Positions 15,615 through 18,620 of a stretch of DNA of 18,620 bases are shown piece after piece. The notes beneath the pieces are model-generated. The model was given only the letters and a program-made list of their open reading frames with translations. It made no database searches and was not told where the DNA came from. The stretch's first letter is position 1, and every line of letters starts with the position of its first letter. The stretch lies in the NCBI GenBank assembly GCA_021783435.1, contig JAJXUC010000073.1:1-18620 (forward strand), written 5' to 3'. This stretch comes from Pseudomonadota bacterium. GTDB lineage: Bacteria > Pseudomonadota > Gammaproteobacteria > Burkholderiales > Burkholderiaceae. The translations under genes and the position numbers were made by a program.

Positions 15615-16418
15615 TCAGGTCGAACGCTTGCCGTTCTTGCGCGTGGCCACAGCCTTCTTGCGGCCCGCTGCTGTTGCTGCGGGCATGGCATCAAGGCCGA
15701 CTGGATTCGGCTTGCGCATCGCCGCCATGCCAGCCCTGTTGCCGTCGTCCAGGCCGAACAACTTGCCGTAACGCAGGCCGACGTAGGCATGCTCGCGCAT
15801 GAGCATTTCGGCACGCGTTCCCTCGCCATTCACCAGCGCATCGACGATGAGTTGGTGCTGCAACTGGGCGAAGCGCAATTTTTCGTATTCCCGGGGCAAG
15901 GCCTGGGTGTCGATGACGATCGAGTCCGATGACGCGAATGGAAGATGATTGTTCCGCGCAATGGCATCAGCGATGGCGTGGCTGTCGGTTGCGTTGATGA
16001 TGGCGTTGTGGAACGCCGCGTTGAGCGTGCTCCATCCAGCCACGGCAGCCTCGGTCAGCACGCCTGGGCGCAGCAGTTCGGCGCCATGCTCGACGCAAGC
16101 GTCGAGCCGCATGCGAACGGCGTCGGACAAGCCGCGTTCGGCCAGGCGCCGCGCCGCGAGTCCTTCCAGCACACCACGTACTTCCAAGCCGCAGAGGATG
16201 TCGGCGTCTGAGAAACGCCGCACGACGAAGCCACGCGCACCGGCCCGTTGCAGCAGGCCTTCCTGTTCGAGCGTGCGAAATGCCAGGCGCACCGGCGTGC
16301 GTGAAACGCCAAGGTCGCCAGCCACCGGGATTTCGGCAATGCGAACACCCGGCGGGTAGCGTCCCTCGAGAATCGACTTCCTCAGGCTGGTGAGGACGCG
16401 AATACTGTCCTGGCCCAT
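15615..16418 (-). CDS. vanR: GntR-family (FCD) vanillate-responsive repressor
   Basis: This 267-residue regulator has an N-terminal GntR winged helix (about 1-70, with AGDLGVSRTPVRLAFRTLEQEGLL) and an FCD effector domain (about 75-215). The VEVRGVLEGLAARRLAE-like opening of the FCD domain is seen here as LEVRGVLEGLAARRLAE. The last 35 residues are a low-complexity tail rich in Lys, Arg and Ala, probably disordered. Two TTGGATCCAA palindromes upstream match the established VanR operator ATTGGATCCAAT, which makes the assignment firm. It should repress vanA and its own vanR-vanB transcript until vanillate binds. The ribosome site GGGGTGA precedes ATG 16418. Confidence 0.92.
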   Translation of the reverse strand: MGQDSIRVLTSLRKSILEGRYPPGVRIAEIPVAGDLGVSRTPVRLAFRTLEQEGLLQRAGARGFVVRRFSDADILCGLEVRGVLEGLAARRLAERGLSDAVRMRLDACVEHGAELLRPGVLTEAAVAGWSTLNAAFHNAIINATDSHAIADAIARNNHLPFASSDSIVIDTQALPREYEKLRFAQLQHQLIVDALVNGEGTRAEMLMREHAYVGLRYGKLFGLDDGNRAGMAAMRKPNPVGLDAMPAATAAGRKKAVATRKNGKRST

Positions 16419-16431
16419 GCATCACCCCAAT

Positions 16432-16443
16432 ATTGGATCCAAT
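16432..16443. promoter_or_regulatory. VanR operator O1 (ATTGGATCCAAT)
   Basis: This perfect 12-bp palindrome lies 14-25 bp upstream of the vanR ATG and equals the operator described for VanR. It overlaps a second palindrome, CCAATATTGG (16427-16436), so three half-sites lie in a row. It sits just after the predicted vanR transcription start, where bound repressor would block initiation. Confidence 0.85.
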
Positions 16444-16452
16444 GATGTAGTT

Positions 16453-16482
16453 ATTTTGACTCCTGATGGTCGATATGGTCAA
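16453..16482 (-). promoter_or_regulatory. Candidate vanR-vanB promoter
   Basis: On the minus strand TTGACC (16482-16477) and TCAAAA (16459-16454) are separated by 17 bp; with an 18-bp spacer the -10 reads CAAAAT (16458-16453). It occupies the same DNA as the vanA promoter in the opposite direction and leads into operator O1. Confidence 0.5.
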
Positions 16483-16484
16483 AT
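16456..16484 (+). promoter_or_regulatory. Candidate vanA promoter
   Basis: TTGACT (16456-16461) and TCAAAT (16479-16484) are separated by exactly 17 bp, five and four matches to the sigma-70 consensus. The start would fall near 16490, inside operator O2, leaving a leader of about 57 bases. Confidence 0.55.
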
Positions 16485-16494
16485 TTGGATCCAA
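16485..16494. promoter_or_regulatory. VanR operator O2 (TTGGATCCAA)
   Basis: This perfect 10-bp palindrome starts at the base after the vanA -10 and covers the predicted start site. Its centre is 52 bp from that of O1, close to five helical turns, so two VanR dimers would sit on the same face of the DNA. Confidence 0.85.
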
Positions 16495-16546
16495 TAAAAA
16501 CCTGCTCCGAGCTGTTGGCGTGGAGCGATCTCGATGGAGGATGACC

Positions 16547-17581
16547 ATGTTTGCGAAGAACGCCTGGTATGTCGCGTGCACCCCGGAGGAGTTGGTTACC
16601 AAGCCGCTCGGCAGAACGATCTGTGGCGAGTCGATCGTTTTTTTCCGTGACGCTGAAGGCCGCGTCGCTGCCGTTGAGGACTTCTGCCCACACCGTGGCG
16701 CGCCGCTTTCGCTGGGCTTTGTCCGCGACGGTCAATTGGTCTGCGGTTACCACGGCCTGACCATGGGGGGTGATGGGAAACCGATCAGCATGCCATGCCA
16801 GCGCGTTCAGGGCTTTCCCAGAATCAGAAGCTTTCCGGTGGTCGAGCGTCACGGTTTCATCTGGGTCTGGCCCGGGGACGAGAAGCAGGCGGACCCGGCA
16901 AAGATCCATCATCTGCCATGGGCGGACAACGCGGATTGGGCTTACGGCGGAGGGCTCTATCGCATCGCCTGCGACTACCGGCTGATGATCGACAATCTGA
17001 TGGATTTGACGCATGAAGCCTATGTGCACGCGAGCAGCATCGGTCAGCAAGAGATCGAGGAGTCGGTGCCCGTCACCAAGGTCGAGGGCGACACGGTGGT
17101 GACCAGCCGGCACCTCAAGAACATCCTGCCGCCGCCGTTCTGGGCGTCCGCACTGCGTTTCAATGACTTGGCCCACGATGTGCCTTGTGACCGTTGGCAA
17201 ATTTGTCGATTCTTTCCCCCCAGCCATGTCATGATCGACGTTGGCGTGGCCCATGCCGGGCAAGGAGGCTTCGATGCCGACCCAAGGCACAAGGTGTCCG
17301 GCATCGTGGTCGACTTCATCACGCCTGAAACCGAAACATCGCACTGGTATTTCTGGGGCATGGCCCGCCACTTCAAACCCCAGGACTCCGCGCTGACCGA
17401 GAGCATCCGCGCAGGGCAGGACAAGATTTTTGCAGAAGATCGCGAGATGCTGGAGCGGCAGCAACTCAATCTGAGCACTCACCCCGAGCGCCAACTCCTC
17501 AAGCTCAACATCGACGCCGGAGGCGTCCAGTCGCGCCGCATCATCGAGCGGCTCGTGGCGCAGGAGTCGGGTACGACCTGA
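16547..17581 (+). CDS. vanA: Vanillate O-demethylase oxygenase subunit (Rieske)
   Basis: This 344-residue Rieske non-heme iron monooxygenase removes the methyl group of vanillate as formaldehyde to give protocatechuate, using electrons from VanB. The Rieske cluster ligands are C47, H49, C66 and H69 in CPHRGAPLS and CGYHG. The catalytic segment DNLMDLTHEAYVHASS carries D153, which links to the neighbouring subunit, and iron ligands H156 and H161. The N-terminus (KNAWYVACTPEEL-TKPLGR-ICGE) and the C-terminal NIDAGGVQSRR stretch match known VanA proteins closely. ATG 16547 is preferred over ATG 16541 because GGAGG ends right before 16541, six bases from 16547, and because MFAKNAWYVA is the family start. 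The upstream frame to 16466 crosses the promoter and is not used. Confidence 0.96.
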   Translation: MFAKNAWYVACTPEELVTKPLGRTICGESIVFFRDAEGRVAAVEDFCPHRGAPLSLGFVRDGQLVCGYHGLTMGGDGKPISMPCQRVQGFPRIRSFPVVERHGFIWVWPGDEKQADPAKIHHLPWADNADWAYGGGLYRIACDYRLMIDNLMDLTHEAYVHASSIGQQEIEESVPVTKVEGDTVVTSRHLKNILPPPFWASALRFNDLAHDVPCDRWQICRFFPPSHVMIDVGVAHAGQGGFDADPRHKVSGIVVDFITPETETSHWYFWGMARHFKPQDSALTESIRAGQDKIFAEDREMLERQQLNLSTHPERQLLKLNIDAGGVQSRRIIERLVAQESGTT

Positions 17582-17619
17582 ACTGGTGCCTGTCTCTTGG
17601 AAAACGGTCGAGGGTGATG

Positions 17620-17658
17620 GCAGCCAGGTCGACCGGGTTACCGGTCATTCTGGGCTGC
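17620..17658. terminator. Long stem-loop between convergent vanA and aldo/keto reductase genes
   Basis: GACCGG-GTTA-CCGGTC (17631-17646) is a perfect six-base stem with a four-base loop. It is nested in outer arms GCAGCC (17620-17625) and GGCTGC (17653-17658), with a small internal loop between. It lies 38 bp after the vanA stop. No T-run follows on the plus strand, and on the minus strand only a TTTT at 17604-17601, 16 bp away. It is probably a shared transcript end or an RNA-stabilising hairpin rather than a classic intrinsic terminator. Confidence 0.4.
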
Positions 17659-17754
17659 AGCACCTGCCGCCGCCTGAATAGCCGCTCCTCAGGCGTCATG
17701 CATGTGTTCCTGAGTGCGATGCGCACGCAGGCTCTGCTCTCGCTCGGCGCCGCC

Positions 17755-18620
17755 CTACCCCTCCGAGTCAATGTCTGCCTGGGTCGATGCGTTGTAGCGG
17801 GCACCGGCCACGGTGCCCGGGTTGATGAGGGCTTCAAGCCGGGCGACAGTGGCGGCATCGAGTTGCAGGTCGCGCGCCACCAGGTTTTCGCGCAGGTGCG
17901 CGGAACGGGTCGTGCCGGGAATGGGGACGATGTCCCGGCCCTTGGTCAACAGCCAACCCAGCGCCAACTGGGCTGGCGTGCACCCGATTTGCGCGGCGAT
18001 GGACGTCAAACCGTCCAGCAGTTTCAGATTGGCGGCATAGTTCCGGGGTTCGAAACGTGGCATGGAACGACGGATGTCACGGGCATCCAGCGTGGACACA
18101 TCCCGCAGTGCAGCCGTGAGGAAACCGCGCCCCAGAGGGCTGAACGCCACCAGCGTGGTGCCCAGCGCCCGGCAGGCATCCAGCAGCGCGATTTCCGGGT
18201 TGCGTGTCCACAGCGAATATTCGTTCTGGACCGCTGCGATCGGATGAACCGCATGCGCGCGGCGCAGGGTTTGCGCCGACACTTCCGACAGGCCGATGGC
18301 ACGCACCTTGCCCTGCCGCACCAGGTCTCCCATGGCGCCGACGCTGTCTTCGACCGGGACATTCTTGTCCAGGCGATGCAGGTAGTAAAGGTCGATTGTC
18401 TCGGTGCGCAGCCGGCGCAAACTGTCCTCGCAGTTGAGGCGCAGGGTTTGCGGCCGGCCATCAATCACGCGCTGACCATCGACCCCCGCCATGCCGCCTT
18501 TGCTCGCCAGGGTGAACCGTGCGCGGTGCGGTGAAAGAATCTGGCCGAGCAATGCCTCGTTGCTGCCGAAGCCGTAGAGCGCGGCAGTGTCAAACAACGT
18601 CACGCCCAGATCGAGCGCCT
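17755..18620 (-). CDS. Aldo/keto reductase (5' end beyond the right edge)
   Basis: The frame is open to the right window edge, so the N-terminal 30-40 residues are missing. The rest is a TIM-barrel NADPH-dependent aldo/keto reductase of the AKR11-13/YajO-like group. All four catalytic residues are visible: Asp and Tyr in DTAALYG, Lys in LASKGG and His in YYLHRLD. The later VQNEYSLWTRNPE, FSPLGRGFLT and PIPGTTRSAHLRENL stretches are the NADPH-binding and barrel-closing signatures. It probably reduces an aldehyde or ketone. It is convergent with vanA, 173 bp away, and nothing ties it directly to vanillate metabolism; detoxification of aldehydes is a plausible side role. Confidence 0.88.
   Translation of the reverse strand, partial: ALDLGVTLFDTAALYGFGSNEALLGQILSPHRARFTLASKGGMAGVDGQRVIDGRPQTLRLNCEDSLRRLRTETIDLYYLHRLDKNVPVEDSVGAMGDLVRQGKVRAIGLSEVSAQTLRRAHAVHPIAAVQNEYSLWTRNPEIALLDACRALGTTLVAFSPLGRGFLTAALRDVSTLDARDIRRSMPRFEPRNYAANLKLLDGLTSIAAQIGCTPAQLALGWLLTKGRDIVPIPGTTRSAHLRENLVARDLQLDAATVARLEALINPGTVAGARYNASTQADIDSEG

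Noticed and set aside
17541..17858. Minus-strand open frame of 105 residues between vanA and the aldo/keto reductase
   Set aside because: It overlaps the ends of both flanking genes, resembles no known protein and has a composition typical of a GC shadow; the gap is better explained by the stem-loop.

Overview
The window is high-GC, densely packed DNA that looks like a betaproteobacterium of the order Burkholderiales. That placement is an inference from the GC-rich codon use, the Liv-type transporter subfamily and the aromatic-catabolism gene content; no rRNA or marker gene is present to confirm it. No tRNA, rRNA, CRISPR array, insertion sequence or phage gene was seen.

Left block (1-5858): the 3' end of a regulator carrying a periplasmic-binding-protein-like domain is followed by a leftward unit. 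That unit encodes a polar-amino-acid-type solute-binding protein (4720), one permease (3849), one ATPase (2954) and a cytoplasmic formylglycine-type sulfatase/phosphonate monoester hydrolase (2102). A LysR-type regulator (4836-5858) is divergent from it. The shared 115-bp intergenic region holds a TTGA-N6-TCAA dyad over the probable -35 of the transporter promoter. The block reads as import and hydrolysis of a small sulfate or phosphonate ester.

Central block (5910-14258, all leftward): the order of transcription is an outer-membrane 'meta-pathway phenol degradation' type channel, a Tat-signal Liv-type binding protein, two Liv ATPases, two Liv permeases, a vanillin-dehydrogenase-type aldehyde dehydrogenase and a coniferyl-alcohol-dehydrogenase-like SDR. 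This looks like a complete import-and-oxidation module for a lignin-derived aromatic alcohol or aldehyde.

Right block (14627-17581): vanB (reductase) lies downstream of vanR (GntR/FCD repressor) on the minus strand, and vanA (Rieske oxygenase) is divergent on the plus strand. The vanR-vanA gap contains two TTGGATCCAA operators 52 bp apart, which match the known VanR operator, with two face-to-face overlapping promoters between them. The central and right blocks together would take up an aromatic, oxidise alcohol to aldehyde to vanillate, and demethylate vanillate to protocatechuate. A partial aldo/keto reductase, convergent with vanA, closes the window.

The most notable points are the separation of vanA from vanB around vanR with its interlocked promoter/operator region, and the pairing of a dedicated Liv-type importer and outer-membrane channel with vdh and van genes.
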